Of a stretch of 64,000 bases of DNA, positions 22,794-39,402 are shown one piece after another. The position numbers were made by a program, and so were the translations under genes. Position 1 is the first letter of the stretch, and every line of letters starts with the position of its first letter. The notes beneath the pieces are model-generated. The model saw only the letters and a program-made list of their open reading frames with translations. It was not told the DNA's origin and did no database searches. The DNA comes from Impatiens glandulifera (taxonomy: Eukaryota > Streptophyta > Magnoliopsida > Ericales > Balsaminaceae), in the NCBI RefSeq assembly GCF_907164915.1, contig NC_061862.1:58878619-58942618 (forward strand), read 5' to 3'.

Positions 22794-23578
22794 CCTTGGC
22801 TAAAATTAACGGTCTAGGTGTATAAACCTATCGGTCCTAGGTTAGCCCTAGGCTAAGTTCTTCGGTCTAGGTGTATAAACCCACTAGTCCTAGGTTATCT
22901 CTAGGCTATGTTCTTCGGTCATAGGTTCGGGGATGTTTGGTCCTAGGTTGAACCTCTCGGTCCTAGATTAAAATCATCGGTCGGACCTCTCGGTCCTAGC
23001 TCAAGAACATTGGTCGGACCTCTCGGTCCTAGGTCTCGGTCACAGGTTCAAATTTCTCAGTTTTTAATTTTAAAGTTGTTTTGAGGGGAAATGAGTTACT
23101 CAATAGCTTCCTTATATCCCATATACTTGATTGGTACCAAAACACGAACATTAATTTTTCGTTTTGACCAAATCAAGAACTCAAAACTTTAATTTATTTT
23201 GATCAAAATGATCAGGATGGATCAAAATGATCCAAACAGTTGTCCAACATCATTACAATCATGTTCAGATGATTTATGGGCTGTGATTCAACAGAATTAG
23301 CCCATGAACAACAAACCCGATTTTTGGATTTTAAAATTTCAAATTTTGGTTTTTGTTTTTAAGATCGATTGCTCAGTTATATCTTATCCATATAGTTTCT
23401 AAATGATCATAGGATCAATATTCAACTTTAAAACACCATAAACGGTAAGCATATAAGCTTATGAAATTTGAAATATAAAAATTTCAATTCAGGCTATAAA
23501 TATGAATTAGAGGGTGATTGAATCCTTACCAAGGATTGGAGAACACTCTTTAGACCCTAGGAAAGTTATTAGGATAGT
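22794..23578. other. Unidentified repeat segment, right part
   Basis: Continues 16405-17444. From 22794 to about 23050 it is a degenerate array of CTCGGTCCTAGGTT-like units. The rest is AT-rich with no gene. Confidence 0.45.
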
Positions 23579-25384
23579 GATGGTATCACTAATGATGAAA
23601 TTTCACTGACCAATGATGTTGATCCAACTGAAAAAAAATGATGAAAAAGTTCAAAAGAAACTAGTTAAACCTTTTTCGAGAAGATTTATTAAAGAGCGTC
23701 GTTTCTCGAGAAGGTATCCTTCAGGTGAGTATGTGATGCTCACAGATATAGGGAAGGCATAAACTTACCAAGAGACAATTTATATTGATGAGAAAAAATC
23801 ATGGTTGAAAGCTATGGAAGAAGAAATGCAACCACTAATGATAACTACACTTATGACTTGGTAAAATTGTCACAAGGCAAGAAGACAATCAAGAGTAGAT
23901 GGATTTACAATATTAAGACCGAAAATAACAATTCACAACCAAGATACAAGACAAGTTTGTTGTTAAAGGGTTTGGTCAAAGAAATGTATTGATTTTGAAG
24001 ATATATTATCTCCGGTTGTGAAGATGTCGTCGATCCGAGTTTTTCTTGGTATATTAGCCTGCTTAAACTTGGAGATTGAACAACTTGATGTGAAACTGCA
24101 TTTTTTCATGTTGACTTAGAAGAAGAAATTTATATGGAGTAACTAAAGGGATTCAAATTCAAGGAAAAAAAAGCATATTGTGTGCAAATTGAAAAGGACC
24201 TTATATGGTCTCAAACAAACTCCAAGGCAATGATACAATAAGTTTGAGTCTTTTATGGTGAGTCATGTGTACAACAAAATATTATCAGATCATTGAGTGT
24301 TTGTTAAAAGTTACTCAAAAGATGACTTCATTATTCTTCTTTTATATGTTGACGAAATTTTATCATCAACAATGATACTAGAAAGATTTATATACTAAAG
24401 AGAGAGTTGAACAAATCTTTTGCAATAAAAGATTTGGGACCGACGAAGAAGATATTCGACATGAATATTTCTTTTGATAGAATGAATGGAAGGTGGTCTC
24501 AAAAATACTACATAGAGAAATGAATGTTCAACATGAATAATCCATACAATTTGTTCTCCATTTGCAAGTCATTTCAAGAACTTCTAAGCAATATTTTAAG
24601 AGTGAGAAAGAAGAAGCATAAATGAGTAGAATTCCTCTAATATCAGTAGTTTGATGTACGTCATGGTTTGTATTCAACATGATATTGCTTATTATTTTGG
24701 AGTATTCAATTAGTTTCTCTCAAATCTTGGTAAAGATGTGTCACCCACAAGATGATCAACATCTAATGGGGGTACATCGATGAAAGTTAGAGGGCAGACT
24801 AAACGAGTACTAGAAAACTGTGAAATATTTATTAAGATATTTGAGAGATACTTTCAGAGTGTGTTTGTATTTTGGCAGTAATGATCATATGCTATTTGGG
24901 TATACATATTCATATATGACAGGTGATGTTAATTCCAGAAAATCTATTTTAAGGATTTTCTGATGACTTTTGTAAGGGGGAATGGGGACTGTTTCATAGC
25001 AATCAAAGCTACAAAAATATGTTGCATTGTTCATCACAGAAACTGACTACATTACAATCATTGAGGGTTGCAAAGAAGTTTTGTGGATGAGGAAATTTCT
25101 CGAAGAGTTGAATTGGAATCAAGAGAAAATTGTTGTGTTTAGCGATAGTCATAGTGTTATATCTCTCTCCAAGAACTCGTCATTTCATTACATGTGTAAA
25201 CATATTGATGTGAGATATCACTGGATTTAAGACATGCTTGAAACAAAAAAATTGCATTTGGAAAAAGTTCACACTGTGAGAACATATCGAAAATGTTGAT
25301 GAAGACTTTGTCAAGTGAAAACTTGAGGCTTGTCGGCGAATAGCGGGCCTGTTGGATCTCACCATCTGAGCCATATGGGGAGTT
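23579..25384 (+). pseudogene. Copia pol fragment, right copy
   Basis: A heavily broken copia pol in + sense. It runs from the integrase-RT linker (GEYVMLTDIGK) through an RT start (DYWKLS-type block near 23860, then TIKSRWIYNIKTE), an RT core remnant near 24330 (LLYVDE), and RNase H (TETDYITIIEGCKEVLWMRK at 25036-25095, then HIDVRYHWI at 25230). It ends with a degraded tail and a purine tract ATATGGGGAG before an LTR-like start at 25385. Many stops and frameshifts. Its first 431 bp are repeated in inverse at 15975-16404. Confidence 0.8.
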
Positions 25385-25545
25385 TGTTGGGGTGTCTTAC
25401 CCATTGGGCTTAAACTAATAATATATTATATATTATATATTATTATACTCTATCTAGATAATAGATAACAAGGGTTTTCTGTCTCCAAAATAAGAGAAAC
25501 AAAGGAAACTAGAGTTATTTCCCTACGTTGTAGGGTCATTTTACA
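25385..25545 (+). repeat. Probable truncated LTR of the right copia fragment
   Basis: Begins TGTTGGGGTGTC directly after a polypurine tract, as a 3' LTR should. The far end is not certain and no partner LTR is in the window. Confidence 0.45.
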
Positions 25546-26981
25546 CATGATAAATAATTTTTTGAAGATAAATATTGTTGATTAAAATTTAGAATAAGAT
25601 AAAAGATAAGTGTAAATTTATTATATTATTACGTTAAAATTATAATATTATATAAATCACACCACCATTCATGAATATTATTAACAAAATTGAGTGAGTT
25701 TAAAAAAAATGACATACTTTTATACTAATAAATTATATTTTAAATATTTCTTCTCATTTTTATAATATTAAGTACTTTAAAAGATAAATAGATCTTATTT
25801 TAAACTTTTAAGAGAAGACTCATAAATTACCTTTAAATATGACAAATTATAGATATAAAAAATGTTTAATAAAAAATTAACTGAAATTAATCATTAATAA
25901 ATAATCAAAAAAAATTTAACAATATAATAAAAAAAATCTTATAAATAAAATAAACAAATAACAATTACAAAATTAAAGGAGAGGAGAGGAGAGCACATGG
26001 AGTCGCTCCGGGTGATGTGAGACCCAATTTTTACTATCTATGAGCTGTTTTTATGACTTTACATTTTAGAAGGTTAGCAGGACATGGGAGCCTTTCAAGA
26101 TAGATTGGTCCAGTTCCTATTGTAATTCATAAGAATATATCCGAGCTTTCCCTGGCATTTTCTCTCTTGCTTATCTGCTTTTTTATATTTAATCATTCCA
26201 CCTCATTATCAGGATCAATTTCAGATATAAAAACTTTATTATTAACCTAAAAATATTATAATTTGACATATTATAATAAATAAATATATTTATTAAACAA
26301 ATTTTAGAATTAATAAAAAAAATTAATATAAAATTTAAATAACACAATTATATTATATTACTCAACTTTTAGGTGGTACAATTTAGCTTCACAATTACTT
26401 CTTATCCTTAGAATAATTTGTCAACTATAAATTTTGAAAATATTTGCATTGTTTTTATTATAAAAAAAATAAAAATATATTTTTAAATATCTTAAATCAA
26501 AGATTATAATATAGAAAATATCAATATAAAAAAATATGATCTTTAAGCACTTTTTTATATAAAAAAATAAAACAATAAAAATTAACTAATAAGTTTTGCT
26601 TACAAAATACAAACTACATCATCAAACTATTTGAAAAAAAATAAGTTCTTTTAAAAGGTTAATCTAAATATTTTTAGAAAAATAAAATAAAGTTATAAAA
26701 ATTTCAAAATTAATGTAATTTTCTAATTAACTTTTAATGATATGATATTTATTTTAGATTCATTATCTACTTATTTATTATTCAATTTCAAATTCAAGAA
26801 AAATAATAAAAGAAAAAATATAATTCATATATTTATATACATAATCAATCAAAAGATATAATTAAATTATAAGATAGAAAACAAAAAGTGAATAAAAAAA
26901 TAAATTAAACTTCAAATAATATTTAAAAAATTTTGATAAAAATAAAAAAAAATACAAATTTGGTACATCAAATTTAAAATT

Positions 26982-27014
<33 letters not shown>

Positions 27015-28685
27015 TTATTATTATATAATAAATGTTTGAAAATATTTAAACTTAATTTAGATATAATCAAATAAAAGTTATATTATATTATGTCATTTTT
27101 TTAAATCATATAATTTTTTTGATTTTTTTTATATTAAATATTATTTTATATGAGATAATAACATTTAAATTTAATATATATATATATAATTAAATAAATA
27201 AATAATATTATGAGTTTATAACTATAATTTTAAAAATAATTTATTTTTATTTGAGTTATTTAAACTTAAAATAAAAATTGAGAAAAATTGATTTAAGAAG
27301 AAAGATAAAATTTAAAATTACATTATTATTATTATTATATAAATAAAGGTTATATCATTTCATATCATTTTTTTATATTATATAAATTTTTTAAATAAAA
27401 AATATTTTATAAATTTGTAATTTTAATTATAAAAATTATTATACCCATATAAAAATGTACTATTAACAAAAACATAAAAAAATAAATCTTACTCTAAAAA
27501 AAATTAATATTTTTTTTTTGATGTAGGGTAAATAAAGTATATATTATTATTTTTCTTATATTAAATTAAATCTCTAAACTCTAATTTAATTTATAGACAT
27601 TTATAGATTTACAGATTTACTGGATGGTTCTTAATTCTTAAAGATGAGATTATTGACTCTAATTTTTAGTTATTTTTTTTTGTCTTAATTTCTTGTGTCA
27701 TGCTATGCGAATCCTTTGAATTTTTATATAATTTTGTTGATTGTTTTTTAAAAAAATATTTTATTTTATGAATTATTGTTATACAATAATAAAACAAATT
27801 CATAATCAAATGAAGATAACATTACTCTTCATTTTACGAACTTCATAAAAAACGAAATTAGAATTCATTTTATAAAAAAAAACTAACATAATTCAATAGT
27901 CAATACCCGATTTTAACTTAAAAAATGAATAAATATAAATAAATTATATTGGCTTAAAACTTAATTTATCTTTTGAATGATGTTTGAAAAAAGAGGATTG
28001 TTATTAGACTTCTAAACTATTTTATTAAATATATTTTTTATTTTTATATATTTCTAAATGTAATTAAAAAATTAGAATCCTCTTTTTTATAGAAGGTAAA
28101 TTTTTGTTAGAAAATTTTTCATCACAAAAGAAACGAAGTAATTTACTCGAAGATAAAAGAGGGGATAAACTCATGCGGGATGAATGATATAATAGTATAT
28201 AACACATTTTACCTATCATTGATATAGTTTGATATTATAGTTCAACATTTAAATAAGTATTTATAACCAATTTTCAAAAAATCTCTTTTTTCTAATACCA
28301 ACATAGTCCAAAAAATTTGAAAGTAGGTCATGAAAAATTTAGATTAATAAAACTCCTTCACTAAATTATAAAAAAAATTCTCTTAAATAGTAACTTGTAA
28401 AAAAGAAGATTAACCAAATGATACAAATTCTATATTTATAATCAAAGATTAAGTGAGTATTAATATATTTTGTTCAATAAAAAATATATCACTACTAATA
28501 GTAACTTAATTCTAATAATAATATTAACTTAAAAGTAAGATATATGTTTATATAATATAAAAATATGTTTCGATCATATGTATATTAATTATTTTCGATC
28601 ATATGTATATTAATTATTTTTAGTTCTTAAGGTTGACTGCATCAATTTTTTGCAATGAGTTTCAATAAATTTAGTAAAAGAATTT
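25546..28685. other. Extremely AT-rich DNA without genes
   Basis: Long A/T homopolymers, ATT trinucleotide runs (26983-27023, 27321-27338) and no reading frame of interest. It probably consists of old unrecognisable repeats. Confidence 0.6.
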
Positions 28686-29625
28686 GAGACCTTTGTATTT
28701 TTCATAAAGTTAGAAGGTGTAGATATACAAGAATCAAGACAAAAAAAATATATATATTTTAGAGATAGATCACACTCGGTCACTGTGAAGATGAAACTAC
28801 GCTGTAGTAGGGCAAATACCAGTATTGATAACCTTCAAGAAAAATGCAGAAAAATTATCAAATAATAAAAAACTGTAATAAAAAAATATTGTCCGCCAAT
28901 AAATAGTTTTTTGAACAACCAAATTAAGAAAATTCTCTTAAAAAAATTCAAACTAAAAAAATAGTATTATTTAAAGAAAAAATAAGTTGGCTCAATCAAA
29001 TTTTCTTGAGACCTTTGTATTTTTTATAAAGTGAGATAGTATTGATATACAAGAGTCATGACAAAAAAAAGAATATTTTAGAGATAGAACTTTGTTTGAA
29101 AGTTTAAATCACACTGTCATTGTGGAGATGAAATCACTGTAGTAGTGTAGTAGAGTGATTACCGGTATTAATAACATTAAAAAAAATGCAGAAAATTACT
29201 AAATAATAAAAGATGTGATATAAAAAAAATATTGTCTCAAATAAATAGTTTCTTGAACAATCAAATTAAGAAAATTCTTAATTTAAACAATTCAAACTAA
29301 AATAATAGTATTATTTAAAGAAAAAATAAGTTTGCTCAATCATATTCTCTTTAGACCTTTGTATTTTTAATAAAGTGAGATAATGTAGATATACAAGAGT
29401 CAAGATAAAAATAAGAATATTTTAGAGATAAAACTTTGTTAAAAAGTTTACATCACACTCGGTCATTTTAGAGATGAAACCACGCTTTAGTAGAGTGATC
29501 ACCATAACATTAAGAAAAAGACAGAAAATTATCAAATAATAAAAACTGTGATATAAAAAAATAATATTGTCCACAAATAAATGATTTCTTGAACAACCAA
29601 ATTAAAAAAATTCTCTTAAGCAAAA
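28686..29625. repeat. Three tandem copies of a 320-345 bp unit
   Basis: Each copy starts with GAGACCTTTGTATTTTT-like sequence (28686, 29008, 29352), contains GATATACAAGARTCAAGAC, a CACTCGGTCA-like step and a GTAGTAGRG step, and ends with AACAACCAAATTAAGAAAAT-like sequence. Copies differ by small indels. Confidence 0.85.
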
Positions 29626-29641
29626 TATATATATATATATA

Positions 29642-34614
<4,973 letters not shown>

Positions 34615-35725
34615 ATATATATAGATAAGAAACAAGATAGAGAGAGGAAGACGAAGACAACTATGAGGAAGAAAAATTTATTTTTCTTCAATTATTTTCT
34701 CTTTTCTCCCTAGATATCTAGGTTTAGGTATTTGCACAATTAGTAAAAATACATTATATATGTATGGACCATTTTTATTGATGATAATGTTTTTTAAAAT
34801 TTAGGTAATCTGTTAGATTGTAAACTTAATTTGTAAGAATATTATGTAACTCATTATAATTAATATAATAAATAGTTTAAGTGCCATAAGGATCCTGTGG
34901 TTGTACTATTGTTGAAGAGTTTCCACCCTAAAGTTCATATTTTTTTTATATATGTCACGTGAATGGTTGATTGATTATTGATAGGTTTATAAATAGGAAC
35001 CAAAATAGAAAGAATTTTGTTCGCATTACTATTTATGAAGTTGTTTTTATCAACCATACACTTAGGAACATTTTGAAAGACACTTAAGGATGCTATATGT
35101 TTACGAGCACTCTATGAGACATCAACTTTAATTTAAAGAAAAATCAACACCAAAAGAGTGCATCTCAGATTCTGTGAAGAGTTTTTATCTCTTATTAAAC
35201 TTTTAATAAACAAGCTAAAAATAAGTGCGAAGAAATATTATAAATTATAAATAGTGAGAGTTTAAATATTCGTGCCTATTCTCAAATAGGGGTCTAAATT
35301 TTCCTAAAACTTTGCAATTTGTCTCCAAACATAGATCCAATTAGGGTTTAACTCCTCATTTATAATTTTAAAAACTTCAAAATCAAATAATTTTATTTTA
35401 CGGGCTCATTAGACATTTTGTGATTGTATCACTCCAAATTCAAAATAATTATTAAAAATACCAAACAAATTAAATAAAATTAGTATCCAATAATTAATAA
35501 AATTTTGAGGATTAATTATTTTGTAAAATTTTCAGGACATCCCAATCTAAATATTAAGCACACCCCAAAGTTGACTGCCGAAATTAAAGTAAAGAAGAAG
35601 TGGGAGATGAATATGAAAGGAAGATAAAAGGAATAATAATAATAATAAGAGGACTAAAGAAACAATACGTTCAAATCAAATCCCCTCGAAAAAGGGCGGA
35701 CCGCGAATTGATGAGAGAAGGAGAA
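34615..35725. other. Upstream region of the APC8 gene
   Basis: AT-rich intergenic DNA that becomes purine-rich near 35595-35725, probably promoter and 5'UTR. An upstream ATG at 35711 is in frame with the chosen start and would add five residues; another at 35600 is in frame as well, with an open frame through to 35815. Confidence 0.5.
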
Positions 35726-38307
35726 ATGGGAACAAAAGAAACTTGCAGAATCGAACTCCGAACTGCAATTCGCCAGCTTTCTGATCGTTGTCTCTACTCT
35801 GCATCCAAATGGTAGTAACAATCTAAAACCCTAATCTCATCTCGCTTCAACATCGCTAACTTAATTTTCTGCTTCTTCTTTCGATGTATTATTATTATTA
35901 TTATTAGGGCTGCCGAGCAGTTAGTTGGGATCGAACAAGATCCGGCAAAGGCCACGCCTTCAGTCACCCGATTCCAACGAGGGAGCTCCAGCATTCGGAG
36001 GCGCTTCAGAACCGGTGATGTAACCTCAACTCCGGTTGCCGGAGTGTCTTACGTTTCCACTCCGGCGCTACAGGAAGACCATGAAGTTTTCGACAATGAT
36101 TTTTACCTTCTGGCTAAGTCTTACTTCGATTGCCGAGAATACAGGCGAGCTGCTCATGTTCTTCGGGATCAGACCAACAAGAAAGCTGTGTTCTTGCGTT
36201 GTTATGCCCTGTACTTGGTTTGTTCTCTTTATGGATTCTTTACATCTTTTTGCTAGTTTCATTTCATCTTCAGTCTCACTCAGCTGTCTTCATTAGATTA
36301 TATTAGATTACTAATGATCCCTCAGTACTTGAACATCTTAAATTCCTCATACAAATGCTGATGCAATTTTTCATGATATTGCTGAAGATTGACATGATCA
36401 ATAACCTTCATTTTGGTGGATTTTATTGATGCTACAGAGAGAAGAAGGATATATGTGTTTTCTTTAAGTTGGATTCATTTTTCATTTGCTTTCTAATAAA
36501 TTGGCCCTATGAAGAATTTATTGCAAACCATCATTCCTTTACTTTCCACATAAGGAATTGATCCTATGAAGGATTAATTGAATGAAAGTTCCTGTCATTT
36601 ACATGGCTGTTCCTTTTTGAAGTTATACATTTCTAATCCATTTGACCTAAATTTCTGAACAATTATAGAAAACTTTCAATTCTAAGACTTATTTGGCATG
36701 TCTTGCTTTTCATTTTTACCTATGTTGTCTATTTGCTTCATGAAGGCTGGAGAAAAGAGAAAAGATGAAGAAACAATAGAACTTGAAGGAACCCTAGGAA
36801 AGAGTGAAGCTGTGAATCGCGAATTGGTTTCCATCGAGAGCGAACTGTCAGCTCTCCGTAACAATGGTTCAATCGATCCTTTTGGGCTTTACTTGTACGG
36901 TCTTGTTCTGAAGGAGAAAGGTAGTGAAGTTCTCTCCCGCACAGTGCTTGTAGAATCTGTTAATAGCTATCCATGGAATTGGAGTGCTTGGGTAGAACTC
37001 CAATGCCTGTGCACTAACATGGAGACACTAAATAGCCTGAATCTGAATAACAACTGGATGAGAGATTTCTTTCTCGCCAGTACTTACCATGAACTTCGAA
37101 TGCATAATGAATCCTTAGCAAAGTTGGAACAAATTCAGGGAACATTCGGTCTTAGTAATTACATACAAGCCCAAATCGCAAAAGCCCAGTATTCTCTTCG
37201 GGAATTCGAACAAGTCGAAGTTATATTTGAAGAACTTCTGAGAAACGACCCTTACAGAGTAGAAGACATGGATATGTATTCAAATGTACTATATGCAAAA
37301 GAATGCTCCTCTGCTCTAAGTTATCTTGCTCACAGAGTAATCTTAACTGACAAATACAGACCGGAGTCTTGTTGCATTGTCGGAAACTATTACAGCTTGA
37401 AAGGGCAACACGAGAAGTCGGTTATGTATTTCAGGAGAGCTTTAAAACTGAATAAGAAGTTCTTGACAGCTTGGACTTTAATGGGTCATGAGTATTTAGA
37501 GATGAAGAATACTCCAGCAGCCGTGGATGCCTATCGACGGGCTGTGGATATAAATTCTTGCGATTATCGAGCTTGGTATGGTTTAGGTCAAGCTTATGAG
37601 ATGATGGGTATGCCTTTATATGCTCTTCATTACTTTAGGAAGTCGGTTTTCTTGCAGCCGAGTGATTCGCGTCTGTGGATTGCGATGGCTCAGTGTTATG
37701 AGACAGATCAGTTGAATATGCTGGAGGAGGCAATCAAATGCTATAGGAGAGCTGCGAATTGTAACGATAGAGAAGCAATCGCGCTAGGGCAGCTGGCGAA
37801 GCTGCATGATCAGCTTGGACATCAGGAAGAGGCTGCGTTTTTTTATAAGAAGGATTTAGAAAGAATGGAAGCTGAAGAAAGAGAAGGTCCTAATATGGTT
37901 CAAGCTTTGATATTTCTTGCTACTTATTGTAGGTCTAAGAAGAGATTTGAAGAATCCGAGATTTATTGTACCCGCTTACTGGATTACACTGGGCCGGTAA
38001 GTAATAGTTTAACAATGGACCTATTTGAAAATACTTGGGCCTTTTTCGATCTTATTTGGTATATGTTATTGAAAATTGAGTTATTTGGATAATAAATGTT
38101 TCAATAATCTCATTCTGATAAGTTTCTGAATCGAGAATTTTCATATGAAAGTGTTTTTTTTTTTCCAAATGGGGACTTTCTCTTCAACGAGTTTTGTTGA
38201 TGTTTGTTTCGCAGGAAAAGGAAGCAGCGAAGAGCTTGCTTCGAGGGATGAGATTAGCCCAACAATCAGGGTATCCTTCTGCGGATGATGAACATTTTCC
38301 TCTCTAA
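35726..38307 (+). CDS. APC8: Anaphase-promoting complex subunit 8 (CDC23-type)
   Basis: Exons 35726-35811, 35908-36217, 36746-37996 and 38215-38307 join in phase (1740 nt, 579 residues plus stop), matching the size I recall for plant APC8. The chosen start gives MGTKETCRIELRTAIRQLSD, like family N-termini. The N-terminal CDC23 region (residues about 5-260) includes YLLAKSYFDCREYRRAAHVL. Tandem TPR repeats follow from about 270 to 520, for example YRPESCCIVGNYYSLKGQHE, AWTLMGHEYLEMKNTPAAVD and RAWYGLGQAYEMMGMPLYAL. The tail ends EHFPL. All introns are GT-AG. APC8 is a scaffold TPR subunit of the APC/C ubiquitin ligase, which targets cyclins and securin for degradation in the nucleus. No frame damage is seen. 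Its downstream neighbour converges on it. Confidence 0.96.
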
Positions 38308-39402
38308 TATTAGTTAGACAGGTAAAAGATGCACAGTTGTTTCTTCCTTCAGGTTTTGGTGACAATAGAAAATCCATAATATTTATATTTTCTCAAAAAT
38401 ATTTGAGTTGTTTGGGGTTAGTATTATTTATAAGAATTAGTGCATTATTAGAGTGTTGTTAGAATATATGTTGTCTTGCTACAATTTTGTTCATTTAAAA
38501 AACCCTCTCAATTCAAGTATGACTATGAACCAACAGCCTCGAAGGTATATTAGCATGTATTGGGTTTGCTCTTCTATCATTTACCTTTACTAACTGTTGT
38601 CCCAATTAGGCCTTGTTTGATATTATTTTGAATAACCATCTTAGCTCTGTTCAAATAATATTGTTTAATATAGATTATAAAATATCATTTTTTATATTTT
38701 TTTTAGTGAAATAACATTAGAATCAATTTCACCTTTGTCTATTTGTTATATTTTAAAAGTAGCACACTTTTTTTTTGCTTGATCCTTCTAGTAGTTTTAT
38801 TCATTCTTCCACAAAAAATCAATTTGTCTCAGTGTTAAAAATGTTTTCCATGTTTAATTTTTGTTGCAAGAAATGACACCTCCTTGCTCCTTTTTTTCCC
38901 GAATTATTTTCTTGACACAAATTGAAACATCTTTATTTTTGTTTTTATATTTTTAATAATTAATTTATCATAGTAGTTTGTTTATAATGAAATTATTGGT
39001 TCAAAATTTTAAAAATTATATATCGAGAATGAGTGTCTATCTTACCAAATTAAATTTCATCTAATAAAATCACAATTGTACAAATCAACAAAAAATCACT
39101 TTTATTTTTATTTGACAATTATAATAATAATTGTATAATTGTGACAAAAAAAAAAAACTCACAAATAACCCAATAATATCTCTTAAAGTTATACATAATA
39201 AAACTCTAATTTATTAATTTGACATTGAACAAAAATGTAAAGTTAAACTCTAGTATTCATACAATAATTTTTTCTGTTTTTTTAAAAAACTACCATTTCA
39301 ACTCACTTAGATTGTTCTCATGTGTAGAAACACACCTAACAAATCTCAAATTCATCCAAACCAAGATATTCTCACTTTTCATCCAATAAGATTGATTGGT
39401 TC
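38308..39402. other. Intergenic region between two convergent genes
   Basis: Holds the 3' ends of both genes. GGCCTTGTTTGATATT at 38608-38623 resembles a Tourist-type MITE end like the one at 40220, but the other end was not found. No gene. Confidence 0.55.
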
